DNA from: Flaccisagitta enflata
Lineage: Eukaryota; Chaetognatha; Sagittoidea; Aphragmophora
Length of the DNA stretch: 64,000 nucleotides
Reading direction: 5' to 3'
Assembly (NCBI GenBank): GCA_965153355.1
Contig: OZ231127.1
Span: forward strand, 64,852,001-64,916,000
This document shows positions 47,987 through 60,825 of this stretch, one piece after another. Position 1 is the first letter of the stretch, and each line of letters starts with the position of its first letter. The notes beneath the pieces are model-generated. The model did no database searches. It was given only the letters and a program-made list of their open reading frames with translations, and had not been told where the DNA came from. The position numbers and the translations under genes are program-made.

Positions 47987-48339
47987 TTAATTCATATTAA
48001 TAATGTAACTATATGTTTATCTATGTTTTCCCACTAGAGCCATACCACTTGATTGAAACTTAGTTTAAATCCAGGACCAGGAGTGTCAAATTCTTCATCC
48101 TGTGGCTGTGCTATCTAGAGGCAAACGAAATTCTTTTATTTTATTTTTATAACCCGAACCTTAATAAGTTCTATCTCCCATCACTTTGGTAAAGAGAGCT
48201 CTTCCTATGCTTAAATGCCAAAAAAGGGAAAAAAGTAAGAAGAAATAGAGAGTAAATATAGGAGTGGGTCGTCTTTCAATATTTTTTTATCTTTATTTGC
48301 GGGTTGTTTCAAGTCAGAGTTCAGAATTCCCTTATTCTC

Positions 48340-48365
48340 AGTCGCGACTCTATAAGACGCGGTTC
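48340..48365 (+). mobile_element. GTCN palindrome relic
   Basis: CAGTCGCGACTCTATAAGACGCGG: only the palindrome end survives. An AT-rich stretch without features follows to 48800. Confidence 0.5.
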
Positions 48366-48956
48366 TTTTGAGCGCGAGATTTCGACTGCCACATGCAGTA
48401 AAAAATCAATTTAAAACAATGATAAAATTGATGATGGTTTTTGGTAATCCAGTATTTAAGTAATACATTTGAAAAAAAATTAATGCAAAATCTTGTTTTA
48501 TTTAGCTTACATAGCTAAAAATATTAAAAATAAGTATTTTTTAATAAAATATGTTTTTTATTATTTTTTCTTTTTTATTTCCATTATTAAGTATCTTATA
48601 ATGATAGATATGATTTATCTAAAGTATATTTAATATATTTTCAAAAAAAAAATTTATTAATAGCTAAAAATAAGCAAAAAAAAACAAAATAATACAAAAA
48701 ATTAAGTATAAAACAGCTTTATTTTATTATCAAATGTAATGATTTCTTTTAATTTTTTATTTATCATTTATAAAAAATATTTTTCATATAAAGAATTTAA
48801 AGATTTAAAGTAAAATGTATTTGGCAATACAAATTCACTCTCCCAAAGGATTGTGTCCTATAGCCTTTATTTCAAAACGTTTATTTCCCTCTTCAGTTCT
48901 CAATTTCTTCTCAATCATTTTTTCTGTCGTTCTCGCTATTTCTTTTTTTTACCTTC

Positions 48957-49634
<678 letters not shown>

Positions 49635-49658
49635 CTTTGAATCCTAGTCACCTCCTCT

Positions 49659-49773
49659 TTCTTCTTCTTTTTCTTCTTCTTCTTCTTCTTCTTCTTCTTC
49701 TTCTTCTTCTTCTTCTTCTTCTTCTTCTTCTTCTTCTTCTTCTTCTTCTTCTTCCTTCTTCTTCTTCTTCTTT
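49659..49773 (+). repeat. (CTT)n microsatellite
   Basis: Perfect TTC/CTT array. A 26-bp CT array lies at 49937-49962. Confidence 0.96.
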
Positions 49774-49962
49774 CGATTCTCGATTTCTCAGTTGTCATTT
49801 GTCATTCATTTACATAGAGGATGAAGACTCCCGGTCTGAGACGCGCTCTTTAATTTTTAACATTAAACAGGTAAAACAAATGAACAACATCGGAAGTCGT
49901 CGCAAATGCAACATGCTCTGCTTCCCACCCCCCTCCTCTCTCTCTCTCTCTCTCTCTCTCTC

Positions 49963-50817
49963 CGCCCTGTTACCTTCTTACAAGATGAAATGCGTAACAA
50001 ATCTCTTGGTTAATTGCATCTTAAAATAAGCGAATAGCGTCGGAATCAAGATCGCGATTTTTTTTTCTTGAAAAGGGTTGACGGAAAACTCTTATTTTGC
50101 ATAGAAAATGAGAAATTCAAAAATCGAAGAACATCACCCTCTTCTAAATTCATTTCTCCACAAAGTGATGTTTTCAGAAATGCAAAATTCCATCGCATTC
50201 GGAAGATTAAGAGTTTTCCGTGAGACCAAACATTTTTTCTACCTTTTTCTTAGCGGGATTCTTCCCACTGTTTCGACCCATAAAACGCGTCGAAACTGAT
50301 TCAGCTGCCCCAGGGTGACGCAATAATGTTAAATGAACTCATATCAACCAGACCCATACCTCAGAGAGCCATAGAGTCCATTTACAATCATGAATTTTGA
50401 CAATTTCTTGTCATTTTCAAAAAAGAACGAATTGACTTTATCACTTAACCAATCACCCTATTTATTTTGTTCCAGCCCACATATGAGGCGGTTATCCCTT
50501 TTCTTGGCCGGGGTTCATAAAATATGAGTATAATCCCCTAATTTAACAAAAAAACGAGGAATATAAGACAACCTCCTTGCGAAGATGAAGATATGAATGT
50601 CAAGAGCAATCTCAAATTATCACTTAAGTTTTTTGTTTCTAAGCTGTTTTATCTCACTTTTTTTTTCTTTAACTCACTTCTATAGTTCTTTAAAAGATTT
50701 TGAACAGTTCCCACATCTTAGGACTATGTCCAGTGATAGTACACAAGTGTTGGACACAATACTTCGTCATTTTTTTAACTTGGTAAAGGTAAAAAGTAAG
50801 TGGCAAAGAAATCCCGT
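49963..50817. other. No recognised feature
   Basis: Unique DNA with no supported gene. GACGGAAAACTCTTA at 50088 has an inverted match near 50218, not enough for an element call. Confidence 0.4.
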
Positions 50818-50964
50818 GCTCAAAAGAACCGCGTCATAAGCCACTTTTCGGTCCGTCGGTCGGTTGGTCCGTCCGTCGGTCGCTCCGTCACAAAGTTGTT
50901 TTTTGAGGTTTTCCGCACCTGCCCACCCGTCCGCGACTTATGCTGCCGTGTATGCGGCCTTGTT
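50818..50964 (+). mobile_element. GTCN element, subfamily D, palindrome worn
   Basis: GGTCCGTCGGTCGGTTGGTCC array, CCGCACCTGCCCACCC, far-end motif GTCCGCGACT and tail GTGTATGCGGCCTTGTT. Confidence 0.85.
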
Positions 50965-51098
50965 TTTCATATACATTCATTCCTTTTGTCTATCTGTCTG
51001 TTTTGTGGTATTGTGTTTCTGTGTGTCTCTCCCTATAGGGAAAAAAGAGGTATATATAGTATATGTCATATACCTCTTCTTGTGTCTTTTATTCTTTG

Positions 51099-51198
<100 letters not shown>

Positions 51199-51303
51199 CT
51201 AGTCTCTTATTAGTAGATCTACTTTTAATATTATCTCGTACTAATCTCTAATATGTCACGCCTTTTTGTTAAATTCGAATAACAGGTCTTAATTGGCGGG
51301 AAA

Positions 51304-51470
51304 ACAAGGCCAGATACACGGCTACCCAAGTCGCGTGCGTGTTTTCAGGGACAATGATCAAATAGTAAAGCATTTGGGAAAATGGCAGCCATGCAAAAAC
51401 TGCCCACGAAAACCAAAGAAACACAGTGTCACTGACGGACGGAACGAGTGACAGACCAACTGACATCGGA
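51304..51470 (-). mobile_element. GTCN element, subfamily A, truncated
   Basis: ACAAGGCCAGATACACGGCTAC, AGTCGCGTGCGTG, a changed core, then GACGGACGGAACGAGTGAC. The palindrome end is absent. Confidence 0.75.
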
Positions 51471-51790
51471 AAGGGGATTGAAAGAAACAATCTTTCTTTA
51501 TCCATAGCAAAGCGAATGTCATTTGAATTATTTAAGAAACACGTCGTCATGTTGCCTTTGTGTCATTAAGTGTGATTAACTTTCACATTTTGTTTAACTC
51601 CTCATCACGTTTGTCTTAGTAACTCTAAGGATGACGTCATTGACAGAGACGGTCAATGTGACATTTATATTCTCTGGTCTGATGTCAAATATTGGAATGT
51701 CACAGTTTTAAGCGTTTGAAAAAAGAAAGTGGACTATCTTAAAATTTTTCTGATGAATTAAAAACTGTGCTGAAAAAAGTGAGGTGACTA

Positions 51791-52379
51791 CTATCTCGGA
51801 AAAAATAAAAGTCCAGGACGTTTACTCATATTATAGCTTTGATATACATGATTTGATATGAAAATTGGTGACCAAAATGAAGCTTATAAACAGGGCTAGC
51901 AAATGCTGCCAAGCTGAGACTCATCAGGTTGTGCGTTTAGATTTTACATCAAAAAAAGTAAAAGTGTTGATTTCAGGAAATGGACACAAAACTTGAATAG
52001 AATATAAGTGCATGACGTTTTGTTACAGTGTCGCTTTGGTATGCAAAATTCGAAAGGAAAATCAGTGACCATTTTAAAGCTGTTGATCAGGGCTATCTAT
52101 TGCCGCCAAGCAGAGACTCATAGCTCTAATTGTTTGGATTCTACATCAAAAAGAGTGAGAACGTTGATTCTCAAAAATTGTGAAAAATTGTGTGGAGGCA
52201 TTATACTTCAAAATGGCGTTATACTCTTTACCAAGACATGCCCTTACAGATGCAAGCGGTTTCTAAACTAAAAAAAGGTTATTCTAAATACTGGGCATAT
52301 AAAAATGATCATTTTTTTATCAGATTTGCAATCCAATCATTCCTTTATCCAGCTTGGACTTTTATTTTTTCCAAGATAG
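51791..52379. mobile_element. TA-flanked CTATC MITE, 589 bp (copy 3)
   Basis: Ends CTATCTCGGAAAAAATAAAAG and the inverse of CTATCTTGGAAAAAATAAAAG, TA at 51789-51790 and 52380-52381. Reverse orientation to copies 1 and 2: AAAATTGGTGACCAAAATGA AGCTT is the inverse of their TTCATTTTGG.CACCAATTTT. Two ~190-bp internal units are evident (CAGGGCTA..., GCCAAGC.GAGACTCAT...). Confidence 0.88.
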
Positions 52380-52409
52380 TATGTTTATTCAAAAACGCCT
52401 CTTGTTTTT

Positions 52410-52628
52410 AAGTGCGTCCTCGCACTTCTATATGAGGTCATGTCCGTCGGTTGGTTGGTTGGTCTGTTGGTTGGTAACGATTGGCTGATTCTGACGTATT
52501 TCTTCATTACTTTCACCTTTCATGCCTTACCACATTCATTTTCACTCATTCACTCATTCATTCATCAAAAACGTTCATTTACAAATTCTTAAGCAAGGCG
52601 CACTTATTGGCCTTAACTTGGCCTTGTT
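52410..52628 (+). mobile_element. GTCN element, subfamily E, intact reference copy
   Basis: Palindrome AAGTGCGTCCTCGCACTT, CTATATGAGGTCATG, GGTTGGTTGGTC array, CTGATTCTGACGTATTTC, CCTTTCATGCCTTACCAC, short CATT array, CATCAAAAACGTTCATTTAC, far-end motif GCGCACTT and tail TTGGCCTTAACTTGGCCTTGTT. Confidence 0.94.
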
Positions 52629-53464
52629 TCAATGCAAGTCTGTATAGAATTGAGTTTCTCCCCCCTTACCCCCTGTCTCAGGGAGGGGATAATTGGGTTT
52701 GGAGATAGAGAAGGAAATCAAAGGGGGAAAAAAAGAACACTATTCAAACCTTTACTGCACTGTTTTATTGCTTTACCACTAGGATAAAAAAAATATGCAC
52801 ATCTTTATTACTTATAAGATTGATATTAAGATAAATCTTCATTATTTTTCAAAGACATTTTAAAAGATTTTTAAATCATCTTTCAATCTAGACCAATCCT
52901 AGGTTTGTATAATTGTATTTCAAACGGTTAAGTAGCTAGAGCCCTGCAAAGAGAAGCCCAAAAAATGTTATAGGTAAATTTTTACAAATAACATGGGCTA
53001 CCTTTTTTTAGTAAAGAACCGAAAAAAATTGAGGTCACAATGTTTTCCAGAGCACAATATTAACTCTTGTATCTTGTATTTCTATTTTTGAGCGCATTTT
53101 CAAGTATTTGACATTTGACCGTTTCGGGCGCGGCTCAAAAATGAAAATTCACAAGCCGAAATCTGTTTTGATCAATTGAGTTATTCATTCATTTTTCATT
53201 CGAATTGTGTTCCTAGCAAATATAAGACATTATGAAATCAGTTTGACTTTCTATATAACCGCCCGGCCGGTCGAAGGTCCTCAATGAGCAACTGGATCTG
53301 TCTACAAAATTGAAAGTGGAAAAAAGTCACGGTCTGTCTCACGATTCACTCGATCCATTCTTGTTTGATCTTTTAACATCCACCGGGCGCACCTTTCAGC
53401 ATGAAAATCCTCTTTTTCTAAATATATGATACATTTAAAATTGTAAAGGAGCATCGAGCATATA
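52629..53464. other. No recognised feature
   Basis: AT-rich unique DNA; TACCTTTTTTTAGTAAAGAACC near 52990 recalls a family J end, but no partner was found. Confidence 0.4.
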
Positions 53465-54065
53465 CAGTGTGAACATTGTCAAATGCAAAAAAGTTTTAAG
53501 CTTTTGCTCCTAGATGATTTATTTCTATAACCTGGAATCACTTTTTTCTTAAAGTACTATGTTTGACATTTTTTGTATCACAATTTCATGGGTAAAAATT
53601 GAATACTTTGTCCAAAACATCAAATTGAAGTAATAGAGGCATTTCTAGAAGAAGCTCACTTTTAGCTCAAAGTATTTTTCATTAAACAGGAAGGTTTTTC
53701 TTTGATTTGCTCTTATTTGAAGACGACTTGAACTATAAATGCTAGATTGGTCTAAAATGGAAGATAATTTGACTCTCTTCCATTTAAGACCGACATAGAA
53801 TTTGTGACATAAGTCATTTTAGCATCAGAACAATTCCAAAAGAAAGTGCCCAGATGAAAAAAATCAGTAATCAAGCTCAAGCTGTAAATATTCATTTTAC
53901 TTCAAACTGATGTTATGGACAAACTTTTCAACTCAGACCCATGAAATTTTGACACAAAAAACGTCAAGCATAGTACTATAAAAGAAAAATGATTCCAGGT
54001 CACGAAGATGAAGCATCAAGGAGTAAAAGCTTAATACTTTTTTGCATTCGACAATGATCACCCTG
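53465..54065. mobile_element. Tc1/mariner-type MITE with ~140-bp TIRs, 601 bp
   Basis: Ends CAGTGTGAACATTGTC and the inverse of CAGGGTGATCATTGTC are flanked by TA (53463-53464, 54066-54067). Arms match through AATGCAAAAAAGT, TTAAGCTTTT, CCTGGAATCA and TTTCATGGG. Interior non-coding. Confidence 0.9.
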
Positions 54066-54162
54066 TACATTGATTCAAGCTCGTTGCCTCTTCCAAATTT
54101 GACCTGGAGGCGACTACAGTAAAACTCGATTGACATTTTGTCTGTCATCCCGCAGCATATTA

Positions 54163-54347
54163 CAATTGAACCCCGCTGTAACGGAGCCGCGAGTGACGAA
54201 AATCTGCCTTTGACAAATGTCAGTTCTTGAATATTGTTACTGTAGTTATTTTCCTTTCTTTTCTATACCAGCTGTAAAAAAAATTGGCATTTAACAGATA
54301 AAACGCTTTGTTGATCCCTTGAAATCCGTTTGAGCGGTATCTAACTT
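54163..54347. mobile_element. pogo/Tigger-like MITE (copy 3)
   Basis: TA-CAATTGAACCCCGCTGTAAC at the left, TTGAAATCCGTTTGAGCGG and a decayed end before TA at 54348-54349. Confidence 0.82.
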
Positions 54348-54349
54348 TA

Positions 54350-55889
54350 TTTGTGGCGTCCTTTATAGATGACTCATCACCCTCGTCATTTTTAACACGA
54401 ATCATCAGCTTGACCCAAATACCAACGGCAACAACCGGATACAAACCGCATGCCTCTTAATAAGCAGGTCCAAACCCAAAGAGAGATCGGGGTCTCAATC
54501 AAGTCCAAACAACAGAAGCCATTTCTTGTACAATGTTGATGCCTGATTTACGAAGCACTCATTGAACTTTTCAAAAGATCGGAACGATAAAATGATCAAA
54601 AAGGTCGAATGGAAGGATCAAAACAGTCGGTGTACAAAACACTAGGCGTGGTAATTTTTTGATGATTTATCGGTGATATATAAAGACGATTGCTGACAAA
54701 AAAAGATTGTAAAAGGTGTGTTTTGAAGATGATCCTGCCTCTTCCTTCTCATCTTTACATGAAAATGAGTGCAAGACTGAAAAAGAAAGAGACAGAGAGA
54801 CAGAAAGAGATAGAGAGAGAGAAAGAGAAAAAGAAAGAGAGAGAGGGAAAGAGAGAGGGAGGCAAAAAGAGAAAGAGAAAAAGAGAGAAAGGGTTAAATA
54901 TAAAGAAACCCAAGTTTCATGCTACTGCAACTAACTGGCAAATTGACTGACCAACTGATTAACCAATTAGTTCACTCAAATATGTTTAGTCATGAGACAA
55001 AGGTCAAGTCCCTAAATTTTGAGACTTTATACGAAGTTATATGCAAATAAAAAAGATTGCTCATGTTATACATATTTTCCAAATTCAAATTTAGTTCTAA
55101 CTTGCATATAGAATTGGAAAAAAAATCAAAAAATTCATATTTCAATAAATACTGGTGAAACAGTGTTTTGCTTTTTTCTATAAGGCGTAAAAAACTTCCC
55201 TTTACCTTATGTCAATTTCTATCCTAGTCCAGGCGAGCCTAGTCTGAACTTCCTCAAAACGCCACAAGCAAAGATAGAAAACATTACTTCCTTAGCAAAA
55301 CTCAAAAATAGGAAAGCAAAGTTTTATTTTTTTATGATAAATTAAATGAACAATTCAAGATACTCATTTTCTTTTTATCAATTTGATTGATAATTTATTT
55401 TAAGTGTTTATAGCTTTCTTTCATCTTTTTATTTTATTCAATATTTTTTGCACATTTTATATGTAATCGCTTAATTAATCTAGTTTATTATGATAATATA
55501 AAAAAATTTATTTGATAATTATATAAACCTAGCTAACGTCCCGCGAACTGACTGTCCGAACATGATGGTGGCCGGCTCGAGGTAGATGTTATACGGCAAT
55601 TCAGATAGCATCCAGTTGAAAGTGGGATCTACGTGTGTTTATTTCGGGATTTTTGTTCGGAACTAAGAAACAACAATTCAGTTTTGGAGTTGATGGCTCT
55701 AAAAAAAGTTGACTGATGATGGGTCGGAGAAAGTCCTCGGTTTCTGATAAGAATCCTAATAAGTAAATATTACTTTCTTTGTCTCAAGTTTTCGGCATTT
55801 GATTTCTAGGATCATATAGGAATAAAAGATACTCAACGCGTGTCCCTAGGTTTGTTTCGAAACCTGTTCTTTTCTACCGGACTGTCAGT
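54350..55889. other. AT-rich unique DNA, no supported gene
   Basis: Contains a purine-rich GAGAAA/GAGAGA stretch at 54780-54890 (basic/acidic frames there are artefacts) and otherwise no repeat or frame of note. Confidence 0.4.
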
Positions 55890-55952
55890 GTGTTTGTGTA
55901 CGATTTTTTCGGATTTTCTTGCTCGGTTCTCGATCTTTCTCATTTCATCTCT

Positions 55953-56177
55953 ATGAATGTCGTTTTCAAAATTTCATTCTTTCTCTCCATCTCTTTCACA
56001 TTCGCTCCATCAAATTCGGTTGCCGGTTGGTGCGGTTCAGATAACGCTATCGTATCGCGCATCAGCTCAACCAAAAAAAAAGGGGAAAAAAGAAAAAAGA
56101 GTCTGGGCATAAATAATGTTGGAAAATACGGAGAAAAACATTGTAAAAAAAAAAACCAGAATTGGCAACCATGTGGA
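55953..56177 (+). CDS. Possible first exon of a small secreted protein (weak)
   Basis: ATG at 55953 opens with a signal-peptide-like segment: M-N-V-V-F-K, a hydrophobic run ISFFLSISFTF, then a small-residue region before GWCGSDN. The rest is Lys-rich and has three cysteines (WCGSDN, EKHCKKK, QPCGE). GAGAG/GTATAT at 56177-56178 is a reasonable donor; read through, the frame continues to 56312. No family is recognised. A-runs supply most of the lysines, so the frame may be accidental. Confidence 0.25.
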
Positions 56178-56338
56178 GAGGTATATACATATACACAAAA
56201 GTTTTTTTTTCTTTCCGGCTGTAGCCGTAAATTCTTTTTGCTCATTCTTGATTTTTTCCTTTCCGTTTTTCCCTCTTTTTTTTCATTGAAAAAATTTCAC
56301 TTGGCTGTTTGAGAGGCCAAAGCCAACCACTTTCTTTG

Positions 56339-56344
<6 letters not shown>

Positions 56345-56423
<79 letters not shown>
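56345..56423 (+). repeat. (CT)n microsatellite
   Basis: Perfect array of about 79 bp. A (GTCT)n trace follows at 56668-56700. Confidence 0.97.
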
Positions 56424-56427
<4 letters not shown>

Positions 56428-57663
56428 TTTTCTCTCTGTGTAAGTTTCTGCTACATTTGTAACTGAATATCAAATAAATCTAGGACTCGTCTCTGTATTG
56501 GAATTGATAATTCCGTTTCCATTTGATTTACGCTCAAAGAATTTAATCTTGTATCCTTGTTGCATCTTGGTGTTGTTTTCCTTCGCTGGATGTGTTTCTA
56601 GCCTAAAATTTGTCAACGAAACTTCGTTTGATTTGCTTTTAAGTCCGCCTAAGCATATTTGTAAGACAGTCCGTCTGTCTGTCTGTCAATCAGTCTGTCC
56701 ATTTGCCTGAACCCGCGTGAGCTCGCATTGTCGCCTTCGTAAAGAAAGATGACATGATTTGACTTTGTTTGGAAAGCTACCTATGTGTGCGGTGGTACTA
56801 ACAGATTGAATCATTATTCTCATAGACCGAATTAGTCCTTCCGTTCGTTCTTCTACTCCGGTTTCTCATACGACCCATGTGACGAAAGGGTCGCTTATAC
56901 ATTTTAGGAGGTATTTCATCGCCACGGCGCTGTTTATTTCTGCCTATTCATCTGCCATATTATGACTTGGCAGCCGTGAATCTTGCTTCTCTCAGACCGG
57001 CTGTGAATGCGTCTCCTAAAACAAAAAACGTAGTAAAGGGAAAAAATACAGCAGTGACTTGATAAAAGTACATGCATTGTCATTGAAAAAAGAGAAGATA
57101 AATTGTGTTTTGATTAGCTTTGAGCTGGAATTTCTCTTTTTCCTTCTAAATTCAGCGATGATTCACACTTTTATGATTCACTCTTTTGTTAGCCAAACTG
57201 AATTCAGGGTCTTTGCACTGTGAAACCAAAGCCCTTTTCTAAGTCCCTTTGGTCCCCCCACTGAATTCAGGTTCTCTTACTGTGAAAACCAAAACCCTTC
57301 TCTCTTAGTCCTTATCTGACTTCAACGCTTCTTTTTTACACGCATAAATTTAACAGAAAAAGAAAAACACAACGACAAGAATTTCGATAAAAATTCATTC
57401 ACTCGCCTCTTTTTTTCTCTTGTTTTCGACTTAAATTTCTTTTTTTTTCTCTCTCTCAACTCTTTTCTTCTAAGACCAAGGTGTGTCAGTCATCTACATC
57501 GCAGGGCCTGTCTGTCCGTCCGGAAAAAAGAAAAGGCGGTTTGGGGCGTTTTGTAAGTTTCTGATTGCGCGTTCCTTCAAAACTGGCTGTTTAGATGCAT
57601 CCCTTAAAAGCTGTTTGTCCGTCCGTTTGAGGTCTGTTATCGTCAACCAACCATGCTATTGAA
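56424..57663. other. Mostly unique DNA, no supported gene
   Basis: CTGAATTCAGG(G/T)TCT...ACTGTGAAA.CCAAA.CCCTT.TCT is a ~70-bp diverged duplication at 57198-57245 and 57260-57310. GTCCGTCC traces lie at 57512 and 57617. Confidence 0.45.
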
Positions 57664-57787
57664 ATGAGGATCGGACAACCGATGGATAATTTCGCGGGCA
57701 ACTTTGCGAAGTACGCGCCTTTGCCCGCGCCACCGTTGCTAGACGCATCTCTGTTAGATGGTTTGACCGTAGCTCGGTGCTCGCTGG
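57664..57787 (+). CDS. Candidate first coding exon, unknown protein
   Basis: ATG at 57664 opens a frame of 41 codons plus one base (M-R-I-G-Q-P-M-D-N-F-A-G-N-F-A-K-Y-A-P-L-P-A-P-P-L-L-D...) ending at CTGG/GTAGGT, a good donor. GC content is clearly higher than the flanks, codon choice is mixed and composition is protein-like (Leu, Asp, Ala, Pro). A second in-frame Met at residue 7 is followed by DNFAGNF. If unspliced, the frame runs to 57948 (94 codons). No family is recognised and no partner exon could be placed. Confidence 0.35.
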
Positions 57788-57948
57788 GTAGGTCCGATGG
57801 TCTGTTATACTTTTCTTCCTTATGCGATTTTGATGATTTCCTCGACTTCGTATATGAAAATTCCGCATCTAAAAGTCATTTCTTTGTTATCCCTTCCTCT
57901 TCCCTTCCTCAACTTTCAAAGATGATCCTAACATTAAATCATTTTTGA

Positions 57949-59176
57949 TCTGTTTTTAATAAACACACCCTTTCTGGAATCAAAGCTTAATATGCGTTTA
58001 GTACAATTTTATTCTAACAATTTGCCCAAAAGCAGTACATGTGTCAAAAATTCTCGTTGTTTTTCCTCTTCTGGTAACTCGACGCTTTTCGATGAAACCT
58101 TGACATTCGGGGCACATTTATGTGCGTATTTTTTTCTTTATTTTTTAATCTGAATTACATGTAAGTCTTATCTCAAGTACATGATAACTTCGAGCTTCCA
58201 TTCATATCGAGTGCGGTTTTGCGTGTTTTGGAATATTCTTGAAACTTTAAGTCTGAGATATGAGAATCGAACGAACGAAAAACACACAATCCTCGCTTCT
58301 GTGGCTACACAATACAGATCATATCTTATCTTATTTTCTCTCTTTCTCCCTCTCTTTATGCGTCTCTTCTCTGGTCTTGTTGCGTGTTTCAACGTATATT
58401 TTAGAAAAAAATCAACATTTACGACTTCAAGTTTGCCTGTTGTATACTTGATAACTGTTAGTTCACTCTCATCTTAAATGACATTTAAACGTTTTTACTC
58501 AACATCGACATGAAAAAGAATTTACGATTCCGGAATTTCACTTCGTTCCGTCAAACAAAAAATCAAGGGGAGTTACTATCCGGTCTTAAAATCCGGTTCA
58601 AAGTAACATTAATTACACGTGTTATTTTCTCACTAGTACCACATGGTAGCCGCTTGCGTTCGGGAGTTATCAGAGTAATCAGAAGCAATAATACAAAGAG
58701 TCAAACACGCGGATGGACGGACAGAGAAATGTATTGACTGGTTGATTGGCGATAGGTGGCTATTTGGACAGACATATGGATGAACTGGTGTTGATTCGTC
58801 GCTGCTCGGTTCCTCAATAGCTCAATAGCTCGAGAGTAATTTCGTTTGATCACCAATAAGATCTACAAAGTGTTCACCGCTTTTCATTAATACAAAAGCT
58901 TTAAGATCAATATCTCCTCTTAAGACAAGCGCTCTTCGTTCTCAAATCTAGTCTAGATTTGGCGGGTTTTCGGGGCCTTACCTCAAGATGCCTTACCTCA
59001 AGATGCCTTACCTCAAAATACCTTCAAATATACACCCTCTCTTTTATTTTCGCTTCGTTTCTCGATTTTCTTTCTCGCTGTTGATTTCTTTTTGCATGTT
59101 TTCCTCTCAAGAGACGCTTTTCAACAGCAGCCTAGATCCCCTTTATTTTCCCATCACGATGGTCCTTAGAGATCAG

Positions 59177-59178
<2 letters not shown>
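57949..59178. other. Mostly unique DNA; 15-bp triplicate at 58980
   Basis: CCTTACCTCAAGATG occurs three times in a row (58977-59022, last one altered). Frames at 58181-58477 and 58510-58737 show no domain. Confidence 0.45.

Positions 59179-59221
<43 letters not shown>
59179..59221 (+). repeat. (GA)n microsatellite
   Basis: Perfect array of about 42 bp. Confidence 0.96.
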
Positions 59222-59224
<3 letters not shown>

Positions 59225-59333
59225 CCCCATCAAAACAACGCAACCAGAGTTTCCCCATTAGCTCTTCTTAATTGGAATTTCAAATCGGCTTCCGGGTTTA
59301 ATTCGCGTTTTAGGAGGGAAAAATCCGAAAGCG

Positions 59334-59536
59334 AGTAACGCAGGGTTACAATATATCTTCGCGTGCGGGTGGGCAGGGGTACGACGGGTGCCCAACCCTT
59401 ATCTACGCCTTAACACCAACCCCCCACACACAAAAGCTTCAACAAGAATGCTTGATTTTCAACTTGATGACCCTGGACGGACCGACGCGACGGACAGACA
59501 AAGCGTCTTATAGAGTCGCCAGTCCGCGACGCGACT
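59334..59536 (-). mobile_element. GTCN element, subfamily B, diverged
   Basis: AGTAACGCAGGGTTACAATAT, CGTGCGGGTGGGCAGGGG, TTTCAACTTGATGACCC, GGACGGACCGACG, CTTATAGAGTCGCCAGTCCG CGACGCGACT. The palindrome has acquired extra bases. Confidence 0.85.
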
Positions 59537-60311
59537 GAAAAGGATCTTCCCAAGCTTTCTCGTCACTTTCTCCATGACCTGCTCCATCACTCGCTTCATT
59601 GCTTCTTGCTCTTAAGAAGTGGTGGTTTTCCAGGCCCTTTTCTATGCTCTTGGAATTCAGTTTGTCCGAAAAAGATACCAAATTCTTGTTTGCCATCTTC
59701 CAATCAATGTATATGTATATAGGATGAAGGCCGAAATGGGCAGAACCTATTGCAAACGTGCGTTGAGTGTTTTTTCTCCGTTAATTTTCTTCTCTCTTAC
59801 TTCTGATATTTGCAGAAACAAGCAGGCGGAATATAACTTAACAAAAGTTGGCGCAATTCAGTTTGGGAACGCAGGATTATCCATCTTACCATAATTTTAC
59901 AGCTTCCTAGAACTCATCGAAGCCAAGAAACGGATTGAACATTGCAGGATAACGAGGAGGAAACAAAAGAAAAAAAAACCAAAAAAACAAAAAACAAGAA
60001 AACAACGAAATTTCTACGTGATCTCTTGAGAGCTGAATGTGACAGTGCATCATTGTCAGAGTTCTCCTTCAATTGTGACATGTAATTGTGAGATTTATCC
60101 GCAGCTTAATAACATTTGCGCCACTAAGGGAAGTAGGCACAAAAAAAGAAAAGAAAAAAAACCAAAAACGAAAAATAATAAAAAAACAACAACAACAAAA
60201 AGCACGGTGCCACTAAAAGCGGATATTTCATAATTTCCACTCCCAAAATTAAGCTCTCTTCGCCATGGATTGGGTGAGTTCTATTTGCATTTTGTAGTAT
60301 TTTGTAGAGAA

Positions 60312-60528
60312 CAAGTGACAAGGGGTCGCTATAACGTTGCGGACGGGTGTGTAGGGGAGTCCAACCCCCATCCACACCCCCACCCCAACTCTTTCCAATT
60401 CCAATCACATACACACCAAAAGCAACGAAAACACTCGTTTTTCCACTGTTCGTCTCATACGGACCGGACCGGATCGACAGACAGACGGTGAGACGTACAA
60501 TTCTTTTTATAGAATAGCATGTCTGTAA
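60312..60528 (-). mobile_element. GTCN element, subfamily B, diverged
   Basis: ACAAGTGACAAGGGGTCGC, GTTGCGGACGGGTGTGTAGG, CCAACCCCCATCCACACC, GACCGGACCGGATCGACAG and a worn palindrome (AATAGCATGTCTGTAACT). Same orientation as 59334-59536. Confidence 0.85.
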
Positions 60529-60616
60529 CTAGAAACGGAGACGTTTGACAGTGAGGTGATGCGGTAACTCAATGTCAACTTAAATAGTCCTTGATAAAAT
60601 ATCATCCTTTGTTTTA

Positions 60617-60825
60617 TAGTGCGTCCTCGCTATAAGAGGTCATGTCGGTTGGTCGGTTGGTCGGTTGGTTGGTCGGGCACGCCAACGTTTGAAATGTGCA
60701 AAACGCCTGATTCTGGCGTATCTCTTCACTCTTATCACCTTTCATGCCTTACTACATTAATTTTCATTCATTCATTCATTTATTCACTCATTCATTCATT
60801 CATTCATTTATTCATTCATCCTTGA
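60617..60825 (+). mobile_element. GTCN element, subfamily E, truncated
   Basis: TAGTGCGTCCTCGC-TATAAGAGGTCATG (one palindrome arm deleted), GGTTGGTCGGTTGG array, ACGCCAACGTTTGAAATGTG, CCTTTCATGCCTTACTAC, then (CATT)n 60757-60822. Tail missing. Confidence 0.85.
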
